Shown: positions 1 through 11,930, counted from the first letter of the stretch. The stretch: DNA of 64,000 nt from Leucaena leucocephala (GCA_037074615.1 CM073537.1:14155989-14219988), one strand, 5' to 3'. The notes: a model not told the origin generated them from the sequence alone. Program-made: numbers and translations.

Positions 1-2128
1 GATATCCTTAATGGTTATATAAAAACTAGACAAAACAAGGAACCCACTTTTCAATGTAAATTTTTCTTATTATTTTATATGCTTAATTGAGTTTCTTCTT
101 TGGTATACTGGGATAATTTGTTGTATGTTATCTAGTTTCTATAATTACAATGCTTGCAGGGTGGGTTGCTTTTCGAACATATTTAAAAAAAAAAAAGGCA
201 AACAAAATACTTACTATCATCTAGTAAGAGTAACTATATAAGGTTAAAATTTAACCAGAAGCTAGAAATATATTACAGTTTTTGTTTAAGAACTGTCAAT
301 TATGAGAAATAATAGACGAATCGCAACTAGTAAATATACACGATAACATACCACTTTATACTAACTATAAATATACATCCAAAAAATTATAGAAATTATA
401 ATTAATGATATTTTAAGTAGAGACAAGTTAAAAAATTGTAATTAATATCCCACTGAAGAATTTATAATGAAGATAATCTATTTCTTTTTAAAGATGCTTT
501 ATAAGAAGGATTAGAAGGAGTATGTATATATAGATATATATACATATAAAAGGGTATAATACACTTTTTTATTTGAAATTAATTATTTTTATTATAAGTC
601 ATAAAATGAGGTATTAATTATTTTTTCATATTAAATTTATTTAAAATTTAATGTAATTTTTTTATTATGACTCATCGGATGAATTTCATAATTTTAAATA
701 TAGGTAAATTTTTTTTTTATTTTTAAACAAAATTAATAGTTAATCACCTCTCCCTTATTCTAGTAAACAGGGCGCACTAATAACCATTGAAGTGAGTACT
801 CTTATGTCTCACTGATGTTGAAGATTCCAATAGTTTTGTTCCATGTTGATTAATTTGAATTAAATATTAATTATAATAATGAGTTAAAGGTTATTTTTTT
901 TCCTAAAAGTATTCTCAAAGGAACAATAGGCATCCAAAAATTTTGTTGGCTCAATGTTGTATGGAAAGTGTTAAAAACGATCAAGGTCGTTTGACCGTTA
1001 AATATGAGACTCTGATTATAGGAAAAATGATATTTAGAGACCCTATTAGAGTATTAATGACATATAAGGACCTCAAAATTTTGAAATTCTGAAACAGAAC
1101 CATGCTTATTTTAGGATTAAAATTCTCTTGAGGTAATTTTTGTCAGCAGCATCTTAATTCCATATTTTCAATACGCGTTTTCTACATTTTCAATACTTAG
1201 CTTTTTAATTTTTTCGCTAATTATCTTAGATGCTTTTAGTACTAAAAACCTTATAATTAAAAATGTGAAGATGTGTACTGAAAATATAGAAGCTGAGTGC
1301 TAAAAAGAATTAACTCATAAATATTTTAGTTTCAAAAGAGGAAAATACTTTATTGTCGGAATTTCAAAATTTTAATTCTTGGAAAAAAAATTCAGCAATA
1401 TGAAAAAATTCTCGGTTGAAATACAAATTTTCCTGAATTAATATTTTAGCACTCATAATACAAAACTTGAGTGCCAAAAAGATTAGCTTATTAACAAAAT
1501 AATTTTGAATGAGTTTACCATATGAGTCGATCTCTTTCTTCGTGAGTTTAGTTTTTGAATAACCTTTCTCATAGTCATAGTAGAGAAAACTAAAATTAAA
1601 TTATACTCTCTTCAATTTTTTTTATAAGATATAAATAAATGAATTATATGTATATTAAAACGTTAGTTAAAAATTATTAGAACAGAAGTAACAAATATAT
1701 AAAAAATACATCTTATTTTTCAAAATACCTTTATTTATAGTGAGAGCGAGTGAGAGAGAATAATAAAGAAAAAGTTAATTAATACCGTAAAACTAACTAA
1801 TAATTAATAAAAACAAAAAATAATACTAAAAATTAAATTTCATAGAAACCACTAGCGTCTCTTAAAAGTTAAAAAGCAGATCATCCTTAAGAAATTACTC
1901 TTATATCTAAGACAAGAGGGAGGCAGCAAATCTGTTAAAAGAAAAGATGCCCCCCACATACAGACAAGGCGTTAATATTTAATGGAATTAGGGTCCTTTG
2001 GGAAAACACCAGTAGAACATAAAGATAGCATTAATTAAATTATATATTGTCCTTTTGTACAGCACCAAGGCGAAAAGATAAAATGTTGGTAAAAAGAAAA
2101 AAAAGGAGGCGAAAAGATAATGCAGTAA
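1..2128. other. AT-rich gene-free stretch
   Basis: No coding region is supported here. The sequence is strongly AT-rich with frequent stops in all frames. A loosely self-complementary stretch lies around 1075-1380, where variants of a motif resembling TTTTCAATACTTAGC recur in both orientations. This could be the remains of an old foldback element, but I cannot define its ends. Confidence 0.5.
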
Positions 2129-2511
2129 TGGCATGTTTGATTTGATTTCCAATTTTTAGATTTTTTTTTCTGAAAAAACAAAAAACAATTGTTTGAAAAT
2201 ATATTTTTGGTTACGGGTTTTGAAAAATTAAAAAGATTAAATGTTGTTATAGAGAACAAAAAAAAAACTATAACATCTTTTTAATATTTTGTAACCTTTT
2301 ATTCTACAAAATTTTAGAGAATAGGCAAAGAAACATCATGTTTTCATTAAGGGAAATTATATTAATATAAAAGAAATATTGTTTCCACCTTTCATTTTAT
2401 TACTTTATATATATTTTTCAAAATAATGATTCAAACATATTTTTTTTAAAAAATTATTTTTAGAACTTGTTCTAAAAATATAAAAATAGAGAATAGAATC
2501 AAACAACCCCG
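2129..2511. mobile_element. MITE candidate with TGTTTGATT-type inverted ends
   Basis: The left end reads GGCATGTTTGATTTGATT. The reverse complement of the right end reads GGGGTTGTTTGATTCTATT. This gives imperfect terminal inverted repeats around an AT-rich core of about 380 bp. The flanks are TAA on the left and TTA on the right, so no exact target duplication survives. The TGTTTG start resembles PIF/Harbinger or hAT MITEs, and the assignment to a superfamily is open. A short reading frame on the minus strand across it is a shadow of AT-rich sequence. Confidence 0.45.
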
Positions 2512-2913
2512 TTATTATCCTTTCAAAAAGCACAAAAACTTGATTTTGGTGCTGTGAATCTTCTAGAAAGTGACATTTGATGCGTGCCTTATCATTTTTT
2601 TTTCTTTTTTAAATGTTATTTACATGCTGTTATCGGGCAAAGAAAAAAAGAGAGGAAATGTTATGGCTCTCATTCTAAATCAAATTAGGACTTCATACCA
2701 ATTCGGAGTTTTCTAGCTTGATCCTTAGATGATGGCCTTTGGATGCTTCAGTCGCTGTTAATCACCACACTAAGGTAACAATTATTATTGTTTCAACGCT
2801 TCCCCTGCTACAGAATTGTTTATACTTGATGGTTATTTTTGTTAATACTTGATGGTTCGAACTGTTAACTATACAAGCGTCATATAGCTTATGGCCTTTC
2901 GAAACAGTCAAAT

Positions 2914-3120
2914 ATAGTGTATCATATTTGACTGTTTCTATAACTAAATCGTCAACTATAGATATCTCTAGTTTGTTCTTTTGAGTTTATTTACTTGACC
3001 ATTTAAAGCTAATAATCATTGACGGTTTAGTAAATAACCGCATAGAGCCCAAAAGAACATGTTAAAGGTATCTATAGTTGACGGTTTAATTATAGAAACA
3101 GTCAAACATGATACGCTATA
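2914..3120. repeat. Imperfect foldback inside the outer MITE
   Basis: A left arm (about 2914-2996) and a right arm (about 3030-3118) are reverse complements over roughly 80 bp. Both contain TTTGACTGTTTCTATAA and CGTCAACTATAGATA in opposite orientation. A smaller palindrome (GAAACAGTCAAATA facing TATTTGACTGTTTC-like sequence) lies in the left arm at 2911-2938. Transcribed, this would form a long hairpin of the kind seen in foldback MITEs. Confidence 0.7.
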
Positions 3121-3140
3121 TATTCAGGCTATAAAATATA

Positions 3141-3262
3141 GGGAAAATGACACGCAGGTCCCATGGAAGCAATGGAATGATAAAAAAGTCCCAACAAATG
3201 CATAATAAATTTCAAATTCCATGGGACCTCATAAGATTTTTTTGCAATTGTTAAAAGACTTA
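3141..3262 (+). repeat. MULE left terminal inverted repeat
   Basis: This sequence pairs with 9792-9914 in inverse orientation and contains the internal blocks GTCCCATGGAAGCAAT and CATGGGACCTCATA. The 9 bp duplication lies immediately outside it. In Mutator elements this region usually binds the transposase and can act as a promoter. Confidence 0.9.
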
Positions 3263-3514
3263 AACTGCCATTGTGAAAAAAAAACACAGTGGAGAAGAAA
3301 TGAGAGTTGGCGCGCTTTCTGCTGTGAAATAAACAAACAGTAGAGAAGACCATTACCACCCATACGATGGCTCCGACGGTGTGTTCGCAGCTGAGTTATC
3401 TCGTTATCGTGGTAGGACGTTGAGGCAGAATTGCTGTATATATCGTCTTTTCTGACTATGATATGAGAACGTGAAGTCTGTTGCTATCAAACCCAGCGAA
3501 GTGGTTAGGTCGTC

Positions 3515-4062
3515 TAGGGGTGTCCAACCTTGTCCCGTCCCGGGTGTCCCGACCCGGTCCCGGGGATTTCGGGACGGGTCCGTCCCGTCCCGAAATGGAC
3601 CGGGACGGGTCCGTCCCGGGACGGGACAAGGTTGGTATTCGGGACGGGACGGGTTTCGGCCTGTCCCTCGGGAATCCCGTCCCGTCCCGATTTTTTTTTT
3701 TTAAAAAAATTTACATTATCCTATCTTTCCCACTCTTATATATATATTTTTATTCTTATACAGATATTTTTATATTGATATTTCTATTCTTTCTTACTAT
3801 TACTTTTTTTCCCTTATATGGGTAAGTTATTATATTATATCAAGGAGAAATGTTGGTATTTAGAGTAAGTTGCTGGGGCATTTTATATGGAATAATTTAT
3901 TGAGATGATTTTATTATAATATATTTTTTTTAAAAAAAAATTCGGGAATTCCCGTCCCGTCCCGAACCCGTCCCGGTCCCGTTGGGACCGGGACAAATTC
4001 GGGACGGGACGGGACACGGGACGGGGTTGTCCCGGTCCCGACCCGTCCCGTGAACACTCCTA
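3515..4062. mobile_element. hAT-type MITE with GGGACGG-rich ends
   Basis: A 548 bp insertion is flanked by a perfect 8 bp duplication AGGTCGTC (3507-3514 and 4063-4070). The inverted ends are TAGGGGTGTCCA and TAGGAGTGTTCA. Both features are typical of hAT elements. About 180 bp at the left and 120 bp at the right consist of densely repeated CCCGTCCCG/CGGGACGGG hexamer-like units in both orientations, around a very AT-rich core. Small reading frames through the GC-rich ends are compositional artefacts. Confidence 0.9.
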
Positions 4063-4103
4063 AGGTCGTCATCGTTCTGCTACGTATGATAGTGTGTGGC
4101 TGA

Positions 4104-4693
4104 AGTGTGAGGTATAAAAGGTGACCCACGTAAATATGGAGAGTTTGTTTGGAGCATAAATTTTTTTATCATTTGAGCTATGGGTTAAATGAGTTTATTT
4201 TGGGTTTTAAATGTTATGTTCGATTTCGAGGAATTTGTAGTTGAATGTAGTAAGATAATATGAACAACAGAAATGTTCTTGTAAAGTGTGAATGACAGAT
4301 GATGATCTGATATGGGGGCAAGAAGAGTTGTTGTTAATATAGGTGCTTCAGTTGTTATATTATATGTCTGGTGCATGTTATCATTACTGCAGTGAGGTAT
4401 AGAAGGTGACCCATGTAAATATGGACATTGTGTTTGTAGGTTTTTTTATCATTTGAGTTGTGGGTTAAATAAGTTTATTTAGGGTTTTAAGAGTTATGTT
4501 TGGATTGCAGGAATTTATAGTGTGTTTAGTTGAGTGTGGTAAGAAAATATGAACTATACAAAGGTGCTTATCTGTGAATGGTTGACATGAGCTGATATAC
4601 CAGACATGAAGAGTTGTTATTATAGTATGTCATAGTTGTTAATATAAGTGCTGAGTTGTTATATTCTATGTCTGGTGCAGGTTGTCATTATTG
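4104..4693. repeat. Two-copy tandem duplication upstream of the MULE transposase remnant
   Basis: Two diverged units of about 290-300 bp lie at roughly 4104-4394 and 4395-4693. Both contain GGTATA(A/G)AAGGTGACCCA, TTTTTTTATCATTTGAG and a shared end TATGTCTGGTGCA. The second copy ends directly at the start codon of the transposase remnant, so this is probably duplicated promoter and leader sequence of that gene. Confidence 0.75.
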
Positions 4694-5570
4694 ATGGCGA
4701 GTTCATCTGTAAAGTATATATTCTGTTATGTTCATATGGGAGGACAGTTTATAAATGATATAAAAAGTCATACATATGTTGGGGGTGCAGTAAGAACAAT
4801 ATCCATAAAGGAAGGCGTAACATATGATAAGTTCAAAATATTAGTAGCATCACTTGTTGGGAAAGGAGGTGATGAACTTTTGATAAAATTCACTGTCAGA
4901 TTTGATAAACATACATTTATTGACATGTGTAATGATAAAGGAATTGAGCATTTGATAATGTTTAATGGAGAAAGTTGTCATGTGTACGTAGGAGAGAAAG
5001 CAGACAATGAGTGCACACAACTTCAGATGTATGATATAGTGGAGGGCCTATATGTGTAAGTTATATGGTGTGTTGATTTGAAAATATTGTGCGCTGCAAG
5101 TTGATATATAAGTTGTCATCTTAGTTCTAGGCAGTTGTCATTATTGACCCAATAAGTTATCGTTTCCTACAGGTTTGATGAATTGTTTGGAAGTGGGAAT
5201 GTATGCTCTATGTCTCCAGCTGCATTGGGAAATTAGAATGAAGTGTTGCCATTAGTGTCTTGTGCTGACGAAATGATTCCAACAGCTATACCTGAAATGA
5301 ATTGCACAAAGTGGAAGGATTTGATTGTTGGAGAAGGCCAAATATTTTCAAATGCGGGGGTTCTTCGAAAGAAGCTATACTAGTACAGCATTGCGCACAG
5401 GTTTTCGTACAAATTTATCAAGAACAATAAGCAAAAAATCATTGTCCAGTACAAGGTTAATGGATGCCCATGGTACATGGGTGCATATTGTATAGGTGAA
5501 CGTCAAGATGTAAAAAATCATAGGTGCTGTTGTTGTTACCGCAGGCGCTGGGGTTGTTGTCAATTGTAGG
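4694..5570 (+). pseudogene. MULE transposase, N-terminal part only
   Basis: The start is the ATG at 4694 (MASSSVKYIF...). Exon 1 runs to 5055 before GTAAGT. Exon 2 starts at 5173 after CTACAG, and the frame joins as LYV-FDELF. The opening resembles the N-terminal region of plant MURA-type transposases. The second exon contains a MuDR DNA-binding-like segment (YSIAHRFSYKFIKNN, then a basic stretch and NGCPWYMGAYC near 5450-5490), with the CPW motif usual for that domain. At least two in-frame TAG codons interrupt exon 2 (near 5234 and 5382). The coding likeness stops at about 5520, where a minisatellite begins. No catalytic DDE domain or zinc knuckle follows, so the gene is truncated and dead. 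Confidence 0.8.
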
Positions 5571-5760
5571 TGCTGGGGTTGTTGGTTGGTGGTGCAGGGG
5601 TTGTTTATTGTTGGTGCTGGGGTTGTTAATTGTAGGTGCTGGGGTTGTTATTCATTCAATAGGGGGTTGTTAACTGTAAGTGATAGAGTTGTTATTTTTG
5701 CTTAGGTAGTTGTTATTTACAGTGGTGTAATTGTCGGGTTGTTAGTATTCCCCCATATGG
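5525..5760. repeat. Degenerate GGGGTTGTT minisatellite
   Basis: About seven to eight irregular units built on GTAGGTGCTGGGGTTGTT occur with spacers of 20-30 bp. The array starts exactly where the transposase coding likeness ends and may mark the junction of an internal deletion in the MULE. Confidence 0.7.
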
Positions 5761-5934
5761 GGTTGGCCCTGGTAAAGATGTTCTGCATGATAACATATGA
5801 AATACAACACTTGCAAGTTGAACATTATAACAATCCTTCCTGAACAGGTTAACATGTTCACATTAATTGAAACTGTTCAAGTACATGTATTGTTTACAAA
5901 GTTTACAATCACATATACACTTAATTAGTCACTA

Positions 5935-8751
5935 CTTCCTCTACTGTCTGGAGTCCTTCCCTACTAGACTGGACAACACTCGTTCCCATTGGGAATTGTT
6001 AGGATGAGTCATCAGCCAACACAAACAATCAACCCTCAACTGGTGGAGGTCTTCATTGGAGTACTTTGGCATTGTGTAGCCTCCCTCGTCTACGGTGTTG
6101 CCATCCCAGGTCTTCAGCTATGACAAGACAATAATCCCGTATGAATACCTGCAAGTTGTCTAAGATCACAAATTGAGTAAGTCACAAGGAAAAGGAAAGC
6201 AAAAAATAAAGTACATGTGTTAGGATCCTGACGTGTCTGTTTGGAGGTACACTTTCGGCCAATTCACTTCAAACTGATCATCCTACCCAAAGACTTGTGG
6301 CTTCAATGTACGAAGTATTTTGAGGAAGCAACACTTCTGTAAAATACACAGACAAAAGAGAAATTAAATTCAAAAAATGACTGGTAATACGTAAGTGAGT
6401 ATGAACCTGAAGATTAAGGGATACATACATAGGCATTCTCCATCAATTGCTTCTCCTTGAATATATGTTGGCTGCTGGTCCTCTTCTTCTTGCGCTTACC
6501 TTTTCTGTCGTCTTTAGATGCTTCTTCATGTTGCTGCCTTTATAAGCGCATATATGTTAGAGTATCAACCAACAAGTTAAGGGCATAGAATTGCATATTC
6601 TTGAAGTAAAAAATGTAACAGAACCAGTGGTCCATTACACAAGCAGGTACACAAATTAAGTCACAATCAGCAATATTGTAGCCAACATGTTGTGGCAATA
6701 TTTCTAATTCATTGCCTTCAATTGACCACCGTAGGGGATTCACCAACATCTTCTGCATGAAATGGGCGGAAAAGACGTGTCTTCTAACTAAATGGGTTCT
6801 ATCTTTCTCATCTTGGACCAATGTCTTGGCCACCATCATCATTACCTGCGAATACAAGCATCAAATCAGCAAACCACCATTAGAGGCCACAGCGATCACA
6901 ATTGAAAAGGACAATTATCTCACAGTGGTGCTTATCCATGCTCTACTACGGAGGCAACATAGCTCATCACGAGTGACGTGAAACCCATTCATCTCTACAA
7001 AACACTCCAGCAATTGAAACTCAAATCAGGCAATCAGCTTTGACAGGGGAAATCAGATCTTCAACAAGAAACGACAATGAAATACTTACTCTTGCTCCTC
7101 GGAACCAGCACACTGACTTGTGCACATGTTGAACAATGCTTCCTTGTCAACTTTGTTCTTCCTCTTCTTGCCAACCCTCGCTTTCGTCTCCAGGAAGTAG
7201 GGAGACCTAACAGCTGGTTTCTTTTCCCTCTTGGATCTTCTTACATGTGTTTCCCCATCTACTTCATTGCTTTCCTTCTCTCCTTGGTATTGCCTTGTGG
7301 CTTCATCACCACCGTCCTCTTCACTACCATCACCACCCTCCTTTTCACCATCATCACCACCCTCCTCATCACGTTTATCTCCACCTCTGCCTTCACCATC
7401 ATCACTACTTCCATTGACCTCCCTTCCACCGTGTCCACCTTCAGCTTCCCCTAAGAGGCTGTGTTGGAGAGCCAACAGCTCTTTCCCTACTATCGTCATG
7501 ATTCTACTGTAAGTTGACTTGATTAGCTGAAAAAGGAAAACCACTTAGTGCATTACCTAAATTGTAATAAATCAACAAATAAAACCAATTACTGTCGTTC
7601 GTACCGGGTGCGTGAGATCAACGTCTGGATTAAATGTTAACTTTTTCGGTCGATCCTTGCTAGTGCTGCCATGCAGAACACCTTGCTTGCTTTCCTTCTC
7701 CAACTGTGTTCTTCCATGGACCTCCTTATCATTCTAATAAGGCATGGCATCCCCGACCTTAGAGGTAGGCCCAGCGGAAACATCTGCAGACAATAAATCT
7801 GCATTTGACACCATGCACAAGTTAATAACATGTTCCAGTACACAATAACAGTTAATTGTTACTACATAGACAAAAAATATTAACCCCAAACACGCTTACC
7901 ATGAGGAAGTATAAGCAACCTCCTATGTTCTTCCTCCCACCGGCATCCCCTTTCCTCAACTCTTCCTGATATTCTTTAATAGAGTCTACCAATTTAGTAA
8001 GAACAAATGTGCACCAATCAAACTCAGTGTATGCATCCTTCGTCAACGTCATTACCTTCAGCACCTTGTCACTTACATATATACAAGAGTTAGGATCTAA
8101 GAGGATCCCTACACTGTACATCACAAACAGGAACTCCAAATCAGCATTCTCCTTGTCATCAACCAACCAGCCTGCTATTGTCGTATATGGGACCTTCCCA
8201 TACACCATCTTCAGCTCCTTGAAGCTTTGCTTAACAGATGTCATTGGCATAATTGCTGACCCGTCAAGTGGCAATCCCATTATTTTATTCACAGCTGTTA
8301 CATCAATTTCGTACGTCTTCCCTCTAATTGAAATTATTTTTGTCGGCGGGTCAAAAGCACGCATAAACACCCCACATAGATCCCGCTGAATGTGTGCGCA
8401 GCTTATGCGCACTAATTTATCAAATCCAATCACTCTCAGTCTCTCCATTGTTTTCTTCCTCCCCTTCAACACCTTGCACACTTCCATAAACTGTTTTGGT
8501 GCACATCTTGTATAGAAGGGCACGACATATTTCTTCCCTTTCGCTGGACCTCTCAATTCCTTTGCCCTGCTTTTGTATTCTAATCTCTCTTCCTCTTCCA
8601 ATTTATTCCAACCTTCCCTGAATGATGCACCAGTGTCTTCTAGTGACATCTTCTTCCGCGGGTTGGCAATTTTTTGCTCTTCAACGAAGAGTGCATATCC
8701 AGAGAAATTGCAACCTCTTCGTCTAACTTCAGTTTTTCCAATATTCGACAT
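5935..8751 (-). pseudogene. Ulp1-type cysteine protease gene carried by the MULE, decayed
   Basis: This multi-exon gene starts at 8751 (MSNIGKTEVRRRG). The first exon, 8751-7852, encodes an HMG-box-like segment (residues about 15-65, GYALFVEEQKI to YKSRAKEL) followed by a region like the plant mobile domain found upstream of transposon Ulp1 domains. Further exon-like stretches lie at about 7800-7605, about 7544-7086 (acidic Glu/Gly/Asp tract, then RRSKREKKPAVRSPYFLE) and 6857-6540. The last of these has the protease signature VPACVMDHWFCYIFYF with the catalytic His-Trp pair, then about 6345-6235 and 6160-5935 (LKTWDGN). At the site where the family has a Cys before Gly-Ile, this copy reads YSYGIIVLS followed by a stop. 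The nucleophile therefore seems lost. SUMO-protease-like genes of this kind are common passengers of plant MULEs. Their role in transposition is not established. Confidence 0.78.
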
Positions 8752-9429
8752 CTTTTATCCTGCAATAACAACCACTTTCATCAATACAATAAATGATTAA
8801 TCAATATTTTAATCCAAATAATCAGTACAGTAGTGTTGCAAATACAGAAGCATCACATCAAAATCAAATAAGCCATTTATCCTTATTACTACTGATGATG
8901 TTTTACAAGAATAAGTAAAATGACTTTATCAACAGATATTTGATTCTGACACTTAAACTCCTATATCAAACATATCTCTGCATATGACTCTTATCCTATG
9001 ATGAGCCACCAATTGAACATCTACCTACTGCAACAACCCTTCTCTGACTTATTAATAAGGACTCAATAACTTAGCTTTTATATATTTCCTTCTATGTGCA
9101 GCGAGACTCAAAATAACGGGGAAAGGACCATGTCCAATGACTGCCAAACACATAGGTTACTGCTAAGACAATTACTTGCAGGTACCTTTAATACATTCCA
9201 CCTCGCCTAAAATGACTCTTATATTAACTTTTACGCTCTTGCAATGAACTCCAGTAGCAAAGTAAAATATTGTACTTGGGAGGCCAATGCCTCCCTTCAG
9301 TATGTTATTCTTCCCACCTTCAATAAAGATAGTAGTAGCTTTTAAATCAAGAAAGACATTACCCGGAGTAGGGGCTTTCGTAGGAGGAGGATAACCGATG
9401 AGTACTAGAGGAGAAAATGCCTCACGACA

Positions 9430-9775
9430 CATGGGTCGCAGCGACGATAATCACCACAGCGAAAGGACTACAGTTCTACCACAGCGACGATAACTGATGA
9501 GTACCACCGGCGAAAGGCAACGATGACTTCTACGATAAAGCAAGTACTAGCGGTGGTAGGGGCGGGTCGCAGCGAAGGACTACAGTGCAGAGACCACACA
9601 CAGACGAGGAGAACTGGCGACACAGACCGAGTGGAGAAGACGAGCAAAGAATGAGCAAAGACGAGGCGCACCGACTGAGCGGAGACGAGGCGCAGTGACC
9701 AAGCGGAGAAGAGGAGTAGAGTGATGTTCAGACGGAGTTAGGGCATTCGTTTCTGATGGGTGATATGTATTCACA
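9430..9775 (-). promoter_or_regulatory. GC-richer leader region of the MULE minus-strand gene
   Basis: This segment, just inside the right inverted repeat, is much richer in G and C than its surroundings. It has several CpG-containing repeats of a GACGAGGCGCA-like unit. Its position upstream of the protease gene, and the lack of a credible protein in any frame, suggest a 5' untranslated or promoter segment. Short reading frames here look non-coding. Confidence 0.4.
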
Positions 9776-10639
9776 AAACTAAAAGGGTATTTAGGTCTTT
9801 TTACAATTGCAGAAAATTCCTATGAGGTCCCATGGGACTTGAAATTCATTATGGCATTTGGTGGGACTTTTTGGTCATTCAATTGCTTCCATGGGACCTA
9901 GATGTCATTTTCCCTAAAATATATGACACTCACATAGTTGACAATTCCAAACCGTCAAGTATTAGCAAAAATAAATGTCAAGTATCAACAATTATGTAGT
10001 AGTGAATTTTATGGACCTTATGTAAATTAATAGGCAAAAACATGCATTGTAACACTATGGACCCTTGTTTATAATATCTCAATTTTTATTCTTATATTTA
10101 AACATAATTAAGATGTTATTTATCAATAATAGAAGGTTTATAATAGATTAAACGTATTATTTAAAGTTTAGAAATATATGAAATTAAGAAAATAAGAGAA
10201 AATTAAATTATAAATTGTTGTGAATTTTCTATAAAGGGTTAAATAAATTATAGGGTTTATGGGTGAATAATTAATTAATAATAATCTTAAATGGTTGATG
10301 ATATACATATATATGAAGATACAGGGAATATATCTATAATAATAATATATATATCTTTGGTTAAATATACATATAATAATATACATATTATACTATAATG
10401 ATAATATAGTATAAATATATATAGGAAATATATACATATATCTATAAGGATAAATTAAATGATGTTTTATCCTTTAGGAATTATATATGGTGCCTTTAAT
10501 TATGTTTGTTATTAAATTATCTTGTGTATTCATCTTTTAGGGTGCCATCTTAGGATAATTTTTGTAAAGAGAATTATCTTGTTGATTTATTATAATCCAT
10601 TAGGATAATGGGATTTTTCAGATGAATGCATCAATTAGA

Positions 10640-11930
10640 TTATCTTAAGATATCATTTCAAATTATAATATATGAAAAATAATAATATTAGATAAGATTG
10701 AATATATGAGAAAGATAATAATACTAAAAAATAATAAGACTAGATTAGGTAAGATTGGATATAGGAGCAAAATAATAATAATAATAATACTGAAAAATAA
10801 TAAGATCAGACTAAACCTTACGAATTATATATAAGCACCCTAAGCCTAGTCCCCTACTTCCATTGCTATCTAGTTTATCTCTTCACTCCCGTTAGATCGT
10901 CATTGAGATTTTGGAGTAACTTTTGTTAAAACACTAAATTGTTTGTGATTGATGTTGTTGTACATGAGGTCACTAGACTCATGGCAATTATTCCATGCTT
11001 TGGCGAGATGTAACCATTTTTCACTCATTGTGTATACTAATATGATGTTTGTGAGTGATTTGATATATATAAATATACTAATGTTGATATGATTATATTG
11101 AAAAAATTTGATTGATGATTTTTATTGAAAATAATCTTGTAGGATTTAAAGTTTAACTTAAAAAGTTTGAATTGAGATTATAAACTTTGAAACTTGAATT
11201 GAGTTTGAATTCAGGTGATAGGCTTATGCTAAAACCTCAGAGAAGACCTTAGATGCTTGATTAAAATTATATCAATTGTATAGCCTCCTCCTTTGAATTT
11301 ATATATAGAATAATTGTATATTGCCATAGTATATCTCATTCTGCATACATTGATATGATATAATACTTTATTTATATTTGATTATGGGAATGCGTCATAG
11401 GGATAGTATTTTAAATATCCATGATAGACTCTTCTAAGTTATTGATTATTTTTTCAATTTTATTACAATTGTATAGACTCTCACATTATTATTTTTTAAA
11501 TATATATATTTTAATCTAATTTTTAATGTCATTAAGAATATTTCATAAAAGATTATATAATAACTGGTTTATTAATTAATATACATATTTATAGAAAAGT
11601 GTAATATTTATTTTATAAAATCAAATCTACTTTAATATTTATCTAGTTATAATATAAAATTATTAAAAGATTGCGCAATTTATATGTTCTAAATAATTTG
11701 ACTCATCTTATTTTTTTCTATCATGATTGTTTGTCGATTAAGAAAAGTCATTTTATAACCATGGTAGGGTTTCTTTTAGATTTTAATAAAACTTTTTTTT
11801 TTAACATGGTTAACTCTTTTAAATTTAAGAAAATTCATTTATAATATGGTTATATTGTTATTGATTTATATTGTGCATAAAATGGATCCAAGTAATTAAT
11901 ACTATATATTTTAAGAGGATTTTATATTGT
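10640..11930 (+). repeat. Direct repeat copy B, LTR-retrotransposon-like
   Basis: Parts of this stretch match 22.8-25.5 kb in the same order and orientation. 11089-11181 matches 23968-24063 (shared ATTGATGATTTTTATTGAAA and AGTTTGAATTGAGATTA), and 11721-11770 matches 25280-25330 (shared TTTTATAACCATGGT). No protein domain is visible. The pair could be old LTRs or part of a duplicated flank of the neighbouring lyase relic. The outer limits given are estimates. Confidence 0.55.

Larger units (their letters stand above)
3141..9914. mobile_element. Mutator-like element (MULE), about 6.8 kb, nested
   Basis: The element is bounded by long terminal inverted repeats that begin GGGAAAATGACA on both strands (3141-3262 and 9792-9914, about 120 bp, roughly 85 percent alike by eye). 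It is flanked by a perfect 9 bp direct duplication TAAAATATA at 3132-3140 and 9915-9923. Long inverted ends plus a 9 bp duplication are the hallmark of Mutator elements. Inside are an N-terminal transposase remnant on the plus strand and a Ulp1-protease gene remnant on the minus strand. This content fits the Kaonashi-type (KI-MULE) group of plant MULEs. The catalytic transposase domain is missing, so the copy is not autonomous. Confidence 0.92.
2803..10004. mobile_element. Outer foldback MITE with CACTA-like ends, split by a MULE
   Basis: The two halves are 2803-3131 and 9924-10004, about 410 bp in total without the insertion. The reverse complement of the right end reads CACTACTACATAATTGTTG and continues with a TACTTGA-rich stretch. 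The left end is a diverged version (CCCTGCTACAGAATTGTTT, then the same TACTTGATGG pattern). The match continues for about 80 bp, which shows that the two halves were once one element. CACTAC at the terminus is typical of CACTA elements, but the left end has drifted and no 3 bp target duplication is evident. A type based on the inverted repeats alone is therefore the safer description. Confidence 0.7.

Noticed and set aside
3471..3825. Arg/Pro/Gly-rich frames at 3471-3825
   Set aside because: They translate the CCCGTCCCG repeats of a hAT MITE.
7077..7512. Plus-strand frames of 93 and 125 codons
   Set aside because: They mirror the acidic tract of the minus-strand protease gene. The minus frame has the family-like sequence.
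8009..8389. Plus-strand 126-codon frame
   Set aside because: Antisense shadow of the first exon of the protease gene.
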